From NCBI RefSeq assembly GCF_001270745.1, contig NZ_KQ434757.1, positions 260,981-324,980 of the forward strand: a DNA stretch of 64,000 bases, in the 5' to 3' direction. Shown one piece after another: positions 18,026-27,358 of the stretch. Numbering within the stretch: the stretch's first letter is position 1; every line of letters begins with the position of its first letter. The notes under the pieces were generated by a model. The model searched no databases. It had not been told where the DNA came from and saw only the letters and a list, made by a program, of their open reading frames with translations. The translations under genes were made by a program, and so were the position numbers. The stretch is from Jiangella muralis. Lineage in GTDB: Bacteria; Actinomycetota; Actinomycetes; Jiangellales; Jiangellaceae.

Positions 18026-18775
18026 ATGACCGCCGGATCCGTCCCCGCACGCGGGTCGACCGGCCGGCTCCGGGTCACGGCGGTCGCGCCGCTCACCCCG
18101 GCGATGCTCCGGCTGACCGTCGAGGTCGAGGAGCCGCACCTGCCGCTGGACCCGTCCTGCCCGAACCAGGTGCTGCGGCTGTCCCCGCCGGCCGACGACG
18201 CCGGCGTGCTGAGCGGGGCGCGTCCGGCCAGCCGCACGTACACGATCCGCCGGGCCGACCCGGCGACCGGCCTGCTCGACCTCGACGTCGTCCTGCACGG
18301 TGACGGGCTGTTCGTGCGCTGGGCGCGGTCGGCAGCTCCCGGCGACACCCTGGACTTCACCGGCCCGCGGCCGCACGCCGTGCCGTCGCTGACCGCCGAC
18401 GCCGTCGTCATGGCGACCGACGAGACCGGACTGCCGGCACTGGCCGCCGTCGCCGCGGCCGCGCCCGCCGGGCTGCCGCTCCACGCCGTCGTCGAGGTGC
18501 CCGACGCCGCCGAGGAGCAGCCGCTGCCGTCGGCCGCGGACCTGCAGGTCACCTGGCTGCACCGCGACGGCGCCGCGGCCGGGACGACCGGTGCGCTGGA
18601 ACGCGCGGTCCGGTCGCTCCCCTGGCCCGGCGGCGCCGTCGACATGTGGGTCGCGGGCGAGGCCGGCGAGGTGCGGGCGATCCGCCGCTTCGCCGCCATC
18701 GACCGCGGCGTCGAACGCGAGCGGCTGCACGCGTTCGGATACTGGCGCCTCGGCCGGGCCGGCTCCCCCAGCTGA
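18026..18775 (+). CDS. Siderophore-interacting FAD-binding protein
   Basis: A 249-residue flavoprotein of the SIP/ViuB family, which frees iron from ferric siderophores by reduction in the cytosol. The FAD-binding motif RTYTIRR is at about residues 71-77, followed by DLDVVLHGDGLFVRWARSAAPGD and the NAD(P)H-domain segments VVMATDETGLPAL, MWVAGEAGEVRAIRRF and a terminal AFGYWRLG. It is slightly shorter than typical members. There is no siderophore gene next to it. Confidence 0.85.
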   Translation: MTAGSVPARGSTGRLRVTAVAPLTPAMLRLTVEVEEPHLPLDPSCPNQVLRLSPPADDAGVLSGARPASRTYTIRRADPATGLLDLDVVLHGDGLFVRWARSAAPGDTLDFTGPRPHAVPSLTADAVVMATDETGLPALAAVAAAAPAGLPLHAVVEVPDAAEEQPLPSAADLQVTWLHRDGAAAGTTGALERAVRSLPWPGGAVDMWVAGEAGEVRAIRRFAAIDRGVERERLHAFGYWRLGRAGSPS

Positions 18776-18788
18776 CGAGGAGCCGGCC
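18757..18788. terminator. Bidirectional hairpin between convergent genes
   Basis: GGCCGGCTCC and GGAGCCGGCC form a perfect 10-bp stem with the stop codon of the flavoprotein gene in the loop. It could end transcription of that gene and of clpB. Confidence 0.55.
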
Positions 18789-18800
18789 GGGCGGACGGGG

Positions 18801-21386
18801 TCAGGCCGGGCGGACGCTGAGCTTGTCGGCGCCCTCGTCGAGGTCGACGACGACGGTGTCGCCGTCGCGCACCTGGCCGGAGAGGATCTCCTTCGCCAGC
18901 TGGTCGCCGATGGCCGTCTGCACCAACCGGCGCAGCGGCCGGGCGCCGTAGACCGGGTCGTAGCCGGTGAGCGCCAGCCACTCCTTCGCGCTGTCGGTGA
19001 CCTGCAGCGCCAGGCGGCGGTCGGCCAGGCGCTGCGCCAACTTCACGACCTGGAGGTCGACGATGCGGGCCAGCTCGTCGGTGCCGAGCGGCTCGAACAT
19101 GACGATGTCGTCGATGCGGTTGAGGAACTCGGGCTTGAACGACGCCCGCACGACCTCCATGACGGCGTCGCGCTTGGCCTTCTCGTCCAGCGCAGGGTCG
19201 GCGAGGAACACCGAGCCGAGGTTCGACGTGAGGATGAGGATGACGTTGCGGAAGTCGACCGTGCGGCCCTGGCCGTCGGTCATCCGGCCGTCGTCGAGCA
19301 CCTGAAGCAGGATGTCGAAGACCTCGGGGTGCGCCTTCTCGACCTCGTCGAGCAGCACGACGGAGTACGGGCGACGGCGCACCGCCTCGGTGAGCTGGCC
19401 GCCCTCCTCGTAGCCGACGTAGCCGGGCGGGGCGCCGACCAGCCGCGCGACGCTGTGCTTCTCGCTGTACTCGCTCATGTCGATGCGGACCATGGCCCGC
19501 TCGTCGTCGAAGAGGAACTCCGCGAGCGCCTTGGCCAGCTCGGTCTTGCCGACACCCGTCGGGCCGAGGAAGACGAACGAGCCGGTGGGGCGGTCGGGGT
19601 CGGAGATGCCGGCGCGGGACCGGCGGACGGCATCGGAGACGGCGGTCACCGCGGTGCGCTGTCCGACGACCCGGCTGCCCAGCTCGTCCTCCATGCGCAG
19701 CAGCTTCTCGGTCTCGCCCTCGAGCAGCCGGCCGGCCGGGATGCCAGTCCAGGCCGCCACGACGTCGGCGACGTCGTCGGGGCCGACCTCCTCCTTGACC
19801 ATGGTGGCGGCGGCCTGCGACTCCGCGGCCTCGCTGGCCGCGGCCAGCTCCTTCTCCAGCTCGGGGATGCGGCCGTACAGCAGCTCGCTGGCGCCGGCGA
19901 GGTCGCCCTCACGCTGCGACCGCTCGGCCTGCCCGCGCAGCTCGTCGATCTGCTCCTTCAGCGCGCCGACGCGGTTCAGCCCGGCCTTCTCCTGCTCCCA
20001 GCGAGCCTCGAGCGCGCGCAGCTCCTCCTCGCGGTCGGCCAGCTCGGCCTGCAGCGACGCGAGCCGCTCGCGCGACGCGGCGTCGCTCTCCTTGTCGAGC
20101 GCCAGCTCCTCCATCTTGAGGCGGTCGACCTGGCGCCGCAGGGTGTCGATCTCGACCGGCGAGGAGTCGATCTCCATGCGCAGCCGCGACGCGGCCTCGT
20201 CGACGAGGTCGATGGCCTTGTCGGGCAGCTGCCGGCCGGTGATGTAGCGGTGCGAGAGCGTGGCGGCGGCGACCAGCGCGGCATCGGCGATCTGCACCTT
20301 GTGGTGCGCCTCGTAGCGCTCGCGCAGCCCGCGCAGGATCGCGACGGTGTCCTCGACGCTGGGCTCGCCGACGTAGACCTGCTGGAACCGGCGCTCGAGG
20401 GCGGCGTCCTTCTCGATGCGCTCGCGGTACTCGTCGAGCGTGGTGGCGCCGACCATGCGCAGCTCGCCGCGGGCCAGCATCGGCTTGAGCATGTTGCCGG
20501 CGTCCATGGCGGAGTCGCCGGTGGCGCCCGCGCCCACGACGGTGTGCAACTCGTCGATGAACGTCACGACCTCACCGTCGCTGGCCTTGATCTCGTCGAG
20601 GACGGCCTTGAGACGCTCCTCGAACTCGCCGCGGTACTTCGCGCCGGCCAGCATGGCGCCCATGTCGAGCGAGACCAGCCGCTTGCCGCGCAGCGACTCG
20701 GGCACGTCGCCGTCGACCATGCGCTGGGCCAGCCCCTCGACGACGGCCGTCTTGCCGACGCCGGGCTCGCCGATGAGGACGGGGTTGTTCTTGGTGCGCC
20801 GCGACAGCACCTGGACGACGCGGCGGATCTCGGAGTCGCGCCCGATGACGGGGTCGATCTTGCCCTCGCGGGCCCGCTCGGTGAGGTCGACGCCGTACTT
20901 GTTCAGCGCGTCGTAGCTGCCCTCGGGGTCGGGGCTGGTGACCCGGGCCGTGCCGCGCACCTCGGTGAACGCGGCGCGCACCTTCTCGGCCGTGACGCCG
21001 TGCTTGGCCAGCAGGTCGCGCACGGGCGACTGCACGTGCGCCAGCCCCACGACCAGATGCTCGGTGGAGACGTACTGGTCGTCCAGCTCGCGGGCGACCT
21101 CGCCGGCGTGCGACATGACCGCGTACGTGCTGCGGGCGAGGTTCGGCGACGCGACGGTCGAGCCGGCCGCCTTGGGCAGCCCTTCGAACGCGACATCGAC
21201 GTCGCGACGGACGGCCGCGAGGTCGGCGCCGGCGGCCTCGAGCAGCGGACCGGTCAGCCCACCGGGCTGGATGAGCAGCGCACGCAGCACGTGCACCGGC
21301 TCGACGGCCGGATTTCCTGCGGTCGCGGCGCTGCGCACGGCGACGGACAGCGCCTCCTGAGCCTTGGTGGTGAGCTGGTCGGACAT
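18801..21386 (-). CDS. clpB: ClpB protein disaggregase
   Basis: An 861-residue Hsp100 chaperone that works with DnaK-DnaJ-GrpE to pull apart protein aggregates. In order: N-terminal Clp repeats (about 1-145), AAA1 with Walker A GEPGVGKT and [12 protein letters not shown], the long coiled-coil M domain (about 400-520, with [18 protein letters not shown]), AAA2 with [19 protein letters not shown] and [10 protein letters not shown], and the small D2 domain. The ATG at 21386 has AGGAGA upstream. A HAIR operator about 47 bases upstream places it under HspR control along with dnaK. Confidence 0.97.
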   Translation of the reverse strand: MSDQLTTKAQEALSVAVRSAATAGNPAVEPVHVLRALLIQPGGLTGPLLEAAGADLAAVRRDVDVAFEGLPKAAGSTVASPNLARSTYAVMSHAGEVARELDDQYVSTEHLVVGLAHVQSPVRDLLAKHGVTAEKVRAAFTEVRGTARVTSPDPEGSYDALNKYGVDLTERAREGKIDPVIGRDSEIRRVVQVLSRRTKNNPVLIGEPGVGKTAVVEGLAQRMVDGDVPESLRGKRLVSLDMGAMLAGAKYRGEFEERLKAVLDEIKASDGEVVTFIDELHTVVGAGATGDSAMDAGNMLKPMLARGELRMVGATTLDEYRERIEKDAALERRFQQVYVGEPSVEDTVAILRGLRERYEAHHKVQIADAALVAAATLSHRYITGRQLPDKAIDLVDEAASRLRMEIDSSPVEIDTLRRQVDRLKMEELALDKESDAASRERLASLQAELADREEELRALEARWEQEKAGLNRVGALKEQIDELRGQAERSQREGDLAGASELLYGRIPELEKELAAASEAAESQAAATMVKEEVGPDDVADVVAAWTGIPAGRLLEGETEKLLRMEDELGSRVVGQRTAVTAVSDAVRRSRAGISDPDRPTGSFVFLGPTGVGKTELAKALAEFLFDDERAMVRIDMSEYSEKHSVARLVGAPPGYVGYEEGGQLTEAVRRRPYSVVLLDEVEKAHPEVFDILLQVLDDGRMTDGQGRTVDFRNVILILTSNLGSVFLADPALDEKAKRDAVMEVVRASFKPEFLNRIDDIVMFEPLGTDELARIVDLQVVKLAQRLADRRLALQVTDSAKEWLALTGYDPVYGARPLRRLVQTAIGDQLAKEILSGQVRDGDTVVVDLDEGADKLSVRPA

Positions 21387-21432
21387 CGATCTCCTCTGGT
21401 GTCGGTCTCTTTCCAGAGACAACCGCGACAGA

Positions 21433-21453
21433 GTTGAGCCTATTCCACTCAAC
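21433..21453 (-). promoter_or_regulatory. HAIR box (HspR operator) for clpB
   Basis: GTTGAG-N9-CTCAAC sits within a perfect 11-bp inverted repeat (21428-21438 with 21448-21458). It closely matches the HspR-associated inverted repeat CTTGAGT-N7-ACTCAAG. HspR itself is encoded at 22922-23338. Confidence 0.88.
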
Positions 21454-21482
21454 TCTGTGTGGCCAGTCCGAGCACTGGAACA

Positions 21483-21854
21483 ATGACCATGATGCCTGGA
21501 CGTCTCCCGGCCGCGCTGGCCGCCGCCGCTCTCACCGTCGCCGCCCTGGCCGGATGCTCCGCGCTGGGCGACCGCTCGGTGCCCCGCTCCGACCTCGAGG
21601 GCGCGGTGAAGCAGTTGATGGAGGAGCAGTCCGGCCAGCCGGTCGACGCCGTCAGCTGCGACGGCGACCTCGCCGGCGAGGTGGGCGCCTCGGTGCGCTG
21701 CACGGCGACGGTGTCCGGCGAGGAGGTCGGGCTCACCGTCACGACCACCGACGTCGACGGCAACGACGTCCGGTACGAGGTGCGCAACGACACCGCGACC
21801 CCGACGCCCACGCCGTCGCCGACCGAGCCGGCGCCGTCACCCACCTCGGGCTGA
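21483..21854 (+). CDS. DUF4333 lipoprotein
   Basis: A 123-residue exported lipoprotein. The lipobox is LAGC, and the DUF4333 core runs from SDLEGAVKQLMEEQSGQPVDAVSCDGDLAGEVGASVRCTATV (two Cys likely disulfide-linked) to VGLTVTTTDVDG. A Thr/Pro-rich tail ends it. The start could be any of the ATGs at 21483-21492. The ribosome site is weak, and transcription may begin near the divergent clpB promoter. Its 3' end overlaps the convergent TetR gene by 18 bases. Confidence 0.8.
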   Translation: MTMMPGRLPAALAAAALTVAALAGCSALGDRSVPRSDLEGAVKQLMEEQSGQPVDAVSCDGDLAGEVGASVRCTATVSGEEVGLTVTTTDVDGNDVRYEVRNDTATPTPTPSPTEPAPSPTSG

Positions 21855-22448
21855 CGCCGCCCAGCCGGCCACGTTCGCCCGCACCGCCGCGTCGAAGACG
21901 GCCGCCGGGTCGCCCGCGCGCGCGGGCATGAACGCGCCCAGTTCGATCGAGACCAGTCCGTGCACGTTGGCCCACAACGCGGTTGCGATCGACTCCGCCA
22001 CCGGTTGCTTCGGGAACACGCCCGCGCGGACTGCCCGCCGGACGGCGCCGAGCAGCGGCTCGAACGTCCGCGCACCAGCCCGCGCCGCGCGCCGCCCGAC
22101 GTCATCGGGGCGCAGCTCGTCGCCGAACATGATGCGATAGCCGTGCGGGTCGGCCAGCGCGTTCTCGCGGTAGGCGTGGCCGAGCCGGACGAGGTCGGCG
22201 ACCGGATCGTCGCTCTGCCCGACCGCCGCCAGCCGCTGCGCGAACCGGGCGAACACCTGCGCATACAGCGCCGACAGTAGTCCCGGCTTGCCGCCGAACA
22301 GCGAGTACACCGCTGCCGTGGACGTGCCGGCCTCGGCGGCCAGCGTGCGCAGGTTTAGCGCCGCGACACCGTCGGAGGACACCGTGGCGGCGGCCCGTTC
22401 GAGCAGGCGGTCACGCACCGCGTCGTCGTGTAGCCGAGGTCTGCCCAC
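21837..22448 (-). CDS. TetR-family repressor
   Basis: A 203-residue regulator. The N-terminal DNA-binding domain is VGRPRLHDDAVRDRLLERAAATV, and its helix-turn-helix is LRTLAAEAGTSTAAVYSLFGGKPGLLSALYAQVF. The C-terminal half fits the WHG/TetR_C_13 type ligand domain (ENALADPHGYRIMFGDEL). The GTG at 22448 is favoured because the longer start at 22469 lies inside its probable operator (22463-22488). It likely controls itself and the divergent membrane protein gene. Confidence 0.88.
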   Translation of the reverse strand: MGRPRLHDDAVRDRLLERAAATVSSDGVAALNLRTLAAEAGTSTAAVYSLFGGKPGLLSALYAQVFARFAQRLAAVGQSDDPVADLVRLGHAYRENALADPHGYRIMFGDELRPDDVGRRAARAGARTFEPLLGAVRRAVRAGVFPKQPVAESIATALWANVHGLVSIELGAFMPARAGDPAAVFDAAVRANVAGWAASARGG

Positions 22449-22462
22449 TTGACGAGTGTAGC

Positions 22463-22488
22463 CTAACACTGTTTCATAACAGCGTTAG
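22463..22488. promoter_or_regulatory. TetR operator
   Basis: CTAACACTGTT and AACAGCGTTAG form an 11-bp inverted repeat with one mismatch and a TCAT spacer, centred between the TetR gene and the divergent membrane protein gene. The size and position are typical of TetR operators. Confidence 0.8.
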
Positions 22489-22509
22489 CAAACGAGAGGC
22501 GTGGACATC

Positions 22510-22920
22510 ATGCTCGAACTCAGTACCGAGGCCACCCGGCTCGCCGGGGTACTCCTGCTCGCCGCCGTCACCATCGAGTCCGGCGGCTGGTACCTCACCC
22601 GGATCGCCCGCGGCAAAGTCCCGGCCACCGACTTCCAGCGCGCGTTCGCCCGGGCCGGTCACGGCCACGCGGGCATGTTCGTCACGCTGGGGCTGATCAC
22701 CGCGATGCTCACCGACGCGACGACGCTCGACGGGTTCGCGGCGTGGGTGGCGCGCTCGGGGGTGCCGATCGCGGCCATCGTCATGCCGGCCGGCTTCTTC
22801 TTCTCGTCGCTGGGCCCCGGCCGCACGACGCCGAACCGGCTGATCTGGCTGGTGTGGATCGGCGCGGTGATCCTGGCCGCCGGCCTGGTGACCCTCGGGG
22901 TAGGCCTGCTGACGGCCTGA
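22510..22920 (+). CDS. Small integral membrane protein controlled by TetR
   Basis: A 136-residue protein with four hydrophobic helices and the stretch ITIESGGWYLTRIARGKVPATDFQRAFARAGHGHAGMFVTLGL, rich in His and Gly. Family not recognised with confidence. The ATG at 22510 was chosen with GAGAGG ten bases upstream. A GTG at 22501 is too close to that site. The shared operator makes it the likely target of the TetR repressor. Confidence 0.7.
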   Translation: MLELSTEATRLAGVLLLAAVTIESGGWYLTRIARGKVPATDFQRAFARAGHGHAGMFVTLGLITAMLTDATTLDGFAAWVARSGVPIAAIVMPAGFFFSSLGPGRTTPNRLIWLVWIGAVILAAGLVTLGVGLLTA

Positions 22921-22921
22921 G

Positions 22922-23338
22922 TCAGTCGCCGGTGACGAAGCGCGAGCGGTACACCGCCAGCGCCGACGTGAACGCCGGCACCGGCAGGTAGTCGACGGGT
23001 TCTTCGGCCGCGCCGGTGATCAGCTCGAGCTGCTGGCGCAGCGTGTGCACCTCAGCCTCGAGCGCCAGGATGCGCTTGATGCCCACGAGGTTGACGCCGT
23101 CCTCCTGGGACAGCCGCTGCACCTCGCGCAGCAACTCGACCTCGCGCAGCGAGTAGCGACGGCCACCGCCGGGGGTGCGCCGAGGCGACACCAGCCCGAG
23201 GCGGTCGTACTGGCGCAGCGTCTGAGGGTGCATGCCGGCCATCTCGGCCGCCACGGAGATGACGTACAACGGCTCGTCGTCGCTGACCAGCCGGGCGGCG
23301 CCGGACAGCGCCACGATGAACCGTCCTCCGGCCTCCAT
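22922..23338 (-). CDS. hspR: HspR heat-shock repressor (MerR fold)
   Basis: A 138-residue MerR-type regulator, last gene of the dnaK operon. The winged-helix motif is LYVISVAAEMAGMHPQTLRQYDRLGLVSPRRTPGGGRRYS, followed by the SLREVELLREVQRLSQEDGVNLVGIKRILALE coiled segment. HspR binds HAIR boxes with DnaK as co-repressor, giving feedback control. The second ATG at 23338 has AAGGAGG at ideal spacing. The first at 23344 is too close. A 20-residue extension precedes the usual N-terminus. Confidence 0.93.
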   Translation of the reverse strand: MEAGGRFIVALSGAARLVSDDEPLYVISVAAEMAGMHPQTLRQYDRLGLVSPRRTPGGGRRYSLREVELLREVQRLSQEDGVNLVGIKRILALEAEVHTLRQQLELITGAAEEPVDYLPVPAFTSALAVYRSRFVTGD

Positions 23339-23340
23339 GG

Positions 23341-24489
23341 TCATCCCTCCTTCGCTGCCAGGCCCATCAGCTCGGCCCGGACGTCGTCGCCCGAGGTGGC
23401 CGTCTGGAACTCCTCGAGCGCGTGCTTCGCGTCGCCCTGGAGCGACGGAGGCACCGTCACCTCGACGGTGACCAGCAGGTCGCCGCGGGTGCCGTCCTTG
23501 CGGGGCGCGCCGCGGCCGCGGACCCGGAAGGTGCGCCCGTTGGGCGTGCCCGGCGGCAGCTTGAGCGTCACCGCACTGCCACCCAGCGTGGGCACCTTGA
23601 TGTCGGCGCCCAGCGCCGCCTCGGGGAACGTGACCGGGACGGTGACGGTGAGGTGCTCGCCGCGGCGCCCGAACACCGGGTGCGTGCCGACGTGGATGAT
23701 GACGTAGAGGTCGCCCGCCGGGCCGCCGCGCTCGCCCGGCACGCCCTTGCCGCGCAGCCGGATGCGCTGCCCGTCGACCACGCCGGCCGGGATGCGCACG
23801 TGCATGACCTTGCTCGTGGTGCCGCGGCCGGAGCCGGCGCACACCGGGCACGGGTCGTCGACCACCAGGCCACGGCCCCGGCAGTCCTTGCACGGCTCGG
23901 CCATGCCGAACCCGCCGGAGTCGGTGTTGGTGAAGCCGGTACCCGAACACGTGGGGCAGACCCGCGGAACGGTGCCGGCCCGCGCGCCGGTGCCGGCACA
24001 GGCCGAACACGCCGACGAACTGGTCAGCTTCAGCGGGATGGTCTTGCCCTCGACCGCCTCGCTGAACGTGACGGTGACCTCGCGCTCGACGTCGGCGCCC
24101 CGGCGCGCGCCGGTGCTCCGCGGCCGGTTGCGCTGGCCGAAGATGCCGCCGAACACGTCGCCGATGCCACCGCTGCCGCTACCCGAGAACAGGTCGCCGA
24201 GGTCGAAGTTGAACGACCCGCCACCCCCGCCGGCCGGCGTGCGGATGCCGCTGCCGAACAGCGTGCGCGCTTCGTCGTACTGCTTGCGCTTGGCGGGATC
24301 GGACAGCACGGAGTACGCCTCGGAGACGTCCTTGAAGCGTTCCTCCGCCGCCTTGTCGTCCTTGTTGCGGTCGGGGTGGAGCTCGCGAGCAAGGGTGCGA
24401 TAGGCCTTCTTGACCGTGGCCGCGTCGGCGTCCTTCCCGACGCCCAGGATCTTGTAGTAGTCCTTCTCGATCCAGTCCTTGGTGCTCAC
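23341..24489 (-). CDS. dnaJ: DnaJ co-chaperone
   Basis: A 382-residue Hsp40. The J-domain contains the HPD motif (ARELHPDRNKDD). A Gly/Phe-rich region follows, then four zinc-finger repeats (CSACAGTGA, CPTCSGTG, CKDCRGRG, CPVCAGSG) and two C-terminal substrate domains. It stimulates DnaK ATPase activity. The GTG at 24489 follows a strong GGAGGGGGGAG site, 31 bases after grpE. Confidence 0.97.
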   Translation of the reverse strand: MSTKDWIEKDYYKILGVGKDADAATVKKAYRTLARELHPDRNKDDKAAEERFKDVSEAYSVLSDPAKRKQYDEARTLFGSGIRTPAGGGGGSFNFDLGDLFSGSGSGGIGDVFGGIFGQRNRPRSTGARRGADVEREVTVTFSEAVEGKTIPLKLTSSSACSACAGTGARAGTVPRVCPTCSGTGFTNTDSGGFGMAEPCKDCRGRGLVVDDPCPVCAGSGRGTTSKVMHVRIPAGVVDGQRIRLRGKGVPGERGGPAGDLYVIIHVGTHPVFGRRGEHLTVTVPVTFPEAALGADIKVPTLGGSAVTLKLPPGTPNGRTFRVRGRGAPRKDGTRGDLLVTVEVTVPPSLQGDAKHALEEFQTATSGDDVRAELMGLAAKEG

Positions 24490-24520
24490 GGGCTCCCCCC
24501 TCCTCTCCGTTGACGGAACG

Positions 24521-25189
24521 TCAGCTCTGGTCGTCCTTGTTCTCCACCGCGTCGTCCTCGGCGGGTGTCGCCGGCAGCGCCTCGGTCGGCTCGGCCACCG
24601 CGACTCGCGCGGGCCTGATGACCCGCTCGCCGATGCGGTACCCGGGCTGCAGGATCTGCGTGGCCGTGGGCACCTCGACGTCGTCGGCGTAGCCGTGCAT
24701 GAGCGCCTCGTGGATCATCGGGTCGAAGGCGTCGCCCGGCTCGCCGTAGCGGACCAGGCCGGCCTTCGCCGTGACCGCCTCGAGCGCCTCGCCGACCGAC
24801 CGGAACCCGCCGTTGAGGTCGCCGTGCTCGCGAGCCCGGCCGATGTCGTCGAGCACTCCGAGCAGCTCGGCCAGCACCTCGGCCTTGGCCGCCTCGCGGT
24901 TGACCTCTCGGTCGCGCTCGACCCGGCGGCGGTAGTTGACGTACTCGGCCTGCAGCCGCCGCAGGTCGTCGAGCCGCTCGGCCGCCTCGGCCTTGGCGGC
25001 GGCCAGCTCTTCGCCGGCCACCGCCGCCGCGGGGTCGGACGCGGGAGCCGAGGCCCCCGCGTCCGGACCGGCGGCATCGTCGGCACGCCGCTCGCCGGTC
25101 TCGGGATCGATGCGGCGCCGGTCGCGGATGACGGGCTTCAGCTCTTCGGGGTCGTCCCCCGACCCCGCGGGTCGCTGCGCATCGGTCAC
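24521..25189 (-). CDS. grpE: GrpE nucleotide exchange factor
   Basis: A 222-residue GrpE with a long N-terminal helix that forms coiled-coil dimers ([37 protein letters not shown]) and the beta domain with [19 protein letters not shown] and [18 protein letters not shown]. It drives ADP release from DnaK. The GTG start overlaps the dnaK stop, so translation is coupled. The Asp/Ala-rich N-terminal stretch is probably disordered. Confidence 0.96.
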   Translation of the reverse strand: MTDAQRPAGSGDDPEELKPVIRDRRRIDPETGERRADDAAGPDAGASAPASDPAAAVAGEELAAAKAEAAERLDDLRRLQAEYVNYRRRVERDREVNREAAKAEVLAELLGVLDDIGRAREHGDLNGGFRSVGEALEAVTAKAGLVRYGEPGDAFDPMIHEALMHGYADDVEVPTATQILQPGYRIGERVIRPARVAVAEPTEALPATPAEDDAVENKDDQS

Positions 25190-27075
25190 TTGGTGTCCTT
25201 CTCGTCGTCGACGATCTCGGCCTCGACGACATCCTCCTCGGCGTTGTCGCCGGTGGCGGACGCGTCGGCGCCGTCGCCGTCGCCGTCGGCCGGGCCGGCC
25301 TGAGCGCCGTCGCCGGACGGAGCCTGCGCGTTGGCGTAGATGGCCGCGCCGAGCGCCTGGAAGGCGGTCTGCAGCCGCTCGGTGGCCGACTTGATGGCCG
25401 CCTCGTCGTTGCCCTCGAGCGACTTCTTCGCCTCGGCGAGGGAGGTGTCGACGTCGTCGCGGACCTCCTGCGAGAGCGTGCCGACCTTCTCGGTGTTGTC
25501 GGCGAGGAACTTCTCCGTCTGGTAGACCAGCGACTCGGCCTGGTTGCGGTTCTCGGCGGCCTCGCGGCGCTTGTGGTCCTCCTCGGCGTACTGCTCGGCC
25601 TCGCGGACCATCCGCTCGATGTCGTCCTTGGGCAGCGATGAGCCGCCGGTGATCGTCATCGACTGCTCGCGGCCGGTGCCGAGGTCCTTCGCGGACACGT
25701 GCACGATGCCGTTGGCGTCGATGTCGAACGTGACCTCGATCTGCGGGACGCCGCGCGGCGCCGGCGGCAGGCCGGTGAGGTCGAACGTGCCGAGCTTCTT
25801 GTTGTACGCCGCGATCTCCCGCTCACCCTGGTACACCTGGATGCCCACGGTCGGCTGGTTGTCGTCGGCGGTAGTGAAGATCTCCGAGCGCTTCGTCGGG
25901 ATGGTGGTGTTGCGCTCGATCAGCTTCGTCATGACGCCGCCCTTGGTCTCGATGCCGAGGGACAGCGGGGTGACGTCGAGCAGCAGGACGTCCTTGACCT
26001 CACCCTTGAGCACACCGGCCTGCAGGCTGGCGCCGACGGCGACGACCTCGTCCGGGTTGACGCCCTTGTTCGGCTCCTTGCCGCCGGTCAGCTCCTTCAC
26101 CAGGTCGACGACGGCGGGCATGCGGGTGGAGCCACCGACCAGCACGACGTGGTCGATCTGGTCGACGGAGATGCCGGCGTCGCGGACGACGTTCTGGAAC
26201 GGCGACTTCGTGCGGGCCAGCAGGTCGGCAGTCATCTGCTCGAACTGCGCGCGGGAGAGCGTCTCGTCGACGTGCACCGGGTTCTTCTCGGCGTCCTGCG
26301 CGATGTACGGCAGCGAGATGGACGTCTGGGTGCTGGACGACAGCTCGATCTTCGCCCGCTCGGCGGCCTCGCGGACGCGCTGCATGGCGATCTTGTCCTT
26401 GGAGAGGTCGATGCCGTGCGCGGCCTTGACCTGCGCGACCAGCCAGTCGACGACCTTCTGGTCCCAGTCGTCGCCACCGAGGTGGTTATCCCCGCTGGTG
26501 GCCTTGACCTCGACGACGCCCTCACCGATCTCGAGCAGCGACACGTCGAAGGTGCCACCGCCGAGGTCGAAGACCAGGATGGTCTGGTCGTGCTCGCCCT
26601 TGTCGAGGCCGTACGCCAGCGCGGCCGCGGTCGGCTCGTTGACGATGCGCAGGACGTTGAGGCCCGCGATCTCGCCGGCCTCCTTCGTCGCCTGACGCTG
26701 GGAGTCGTTGAAGTACGCCGGCGTGGTGATGACGGCGTCGGTGATGGTCTCGCCCAGGTACGCCTCGGCGTCGCGCTTCAGCTTCTGCAGGACGAACGCC
26801 GAGATCTGCTGCGGCGTGAAATTCTTGTCGTCGATCTTCTGCGACCAGTCGGTGCCCATGTGGCGCTTGACCGAGCGGATGGTGCGATCGACGTTGGTGA
26901 CGGCCTGGCGCTTGGCCACCTCACCGACCAGGACCTCGCCGTTCTTGGCGAAGGCCACCACGGACGGGGTGGTCCGGGACCCCTCGGCGTTGGCGATGAC
27001 GGTGGCCTCGCCACCCTCCAGGACGGCGACGACGGAGTTCGTCGTGCCCAGGTCGATGCCGACGGCTCGAGCCAT
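25186..27075 (-). CDS. dnaK: DnaK (Hsp70) chaperone
   Basis: A 629-residue Hsp70. Signatures: [13 protein letters not shown] (phosphate 1), [38 protein letters not shown], and [20 protein letters not shown]. The interdomain linker [10 protein letters not shown] precedes the peptide-binding domain, and an Asp/Ala-rich tail ends in [19 protein letters not shown] stands before the ATG at 27075. It leads a dnaK-grpE-dnaJ-hspR operon under two HAIR boxes. Confidence 0.98.
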   Translation of the reverse strand: MARAVGIDLGTTNSVVAVLEGGEATVIANAEGSRTTPSVVAFAKNGEVLVGEVAKRQAVTNVDRTIRSVKRHMGTDWSQKIDDKNFTPQQISAFVLQKLKRDAEAYLGETITDAVITTPAYFNDSQRQATKEAGEIAGLNVLRIVNEPTAAALAYGLDKGEHDQTILVFDLGGGTFDVSLLEIGEGVVEVKATSGDNHLGGDDWDQKVVDWLVAQVKAAHGIDLSKDKIAMQRVREAAERAKIELSSSTQTSISLPYIAQDAEKNPVHVDETLSRAQFEQMTADLLARTKSPFQNVVRDAGISVDQIDHVVLVGGSTRMPAVVDLVKELTGGKEPNKGVNPDEVVAVGASLQAGVLKGEVKDVLLLDVTPLSLGIETKGGVMTKLIERNTTIPTKRSEIFTTADDNQPTVGIQVYQGEREIAAYNKKLGTFDLTGLPPAPRGVPQIEVTFDIDANGIVHVSAKDLGTGREQSMTITGGSSLPKDDIERMVREAEQYAEEDHKRREAAENRNQAESLVYQTEKFLADNTEKVGTLSQEVRDDVDTSLAEAKKSLEGNDEAAIKSATERLQTAFQALGAAIYANAQAPSGDGAQAGPADGDGDGADASATGDNAEEDVVEAEIVDDEKDTK

Positions 27076-27106
27076 GGCAGATACCTCCAGTGTGTTCCTC
27101 AGCAGT

Positions 27107-27155
27107 GTTGAGTCAGTATGGCTCAACCTACAACCTTGAGCCACCTTGGCTCAAC
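27107..27155 (-). promoter_or_regulatory. Two HAIR boxes upstream of dnaK
   Basis: Box 1 (27107-27127) reads GTTGAG-N9-CTCAAC and box 2 (27135-27155) CTTGAG-N9-CTCAAC. Their centres are 28 bases apart. Both match the HspR operator consensus, and the first ends 32 bases upstream of the dnaK start. Confidence 0.92.
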
Positions 27156-27225
27156 TTCTGACATACCGCACAACGAGCGAACCGCTCTGAGGATTCCCTC
27201 AGTTTCTGCGCGTACGCTGACCGCC

Positions 27226-27354
27226 ATGTTCCCGGAGTTCCAGGACGACGACGCACCCCGCCGCCCAGACGTGCGCAAGAAGGTCGTGGCCGCGGTCCTG
27301 ATCCTCTGCCTGGTCGCAGGCGTGGCGCCGTTCCTCGCCGCCCTGATCTTCTAG
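27226..27354 (+). CDS. Small single-pass membrane protein
   Basis: A 42-residue peptide. An acidic N-terminus (MFPEFQDDDAPRRPD) is followed by one membrane helix (VVAAVLILCLVAGVAPFLAALIF). The ATG has no strong ribosome site, but the frame is free of stops and typical of tiny actinobacterial membrane proteins. It is divergent from dnaK and ends four bases before the next gene. Function unknown. Confidence 0.55.
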   Translation: MFPEFQDDDAPRRPDVRKKVVAAVLILCLVAGVAPFLAALIF

Positions 27355-27358
27355 TCGC

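Noticed and set aside
18591..21437. 948-codon open frame opposite clpB
   Set aside because: Antisense shadow caused by high GC; clpB on the other strand has full family motifs and a ribosome site.
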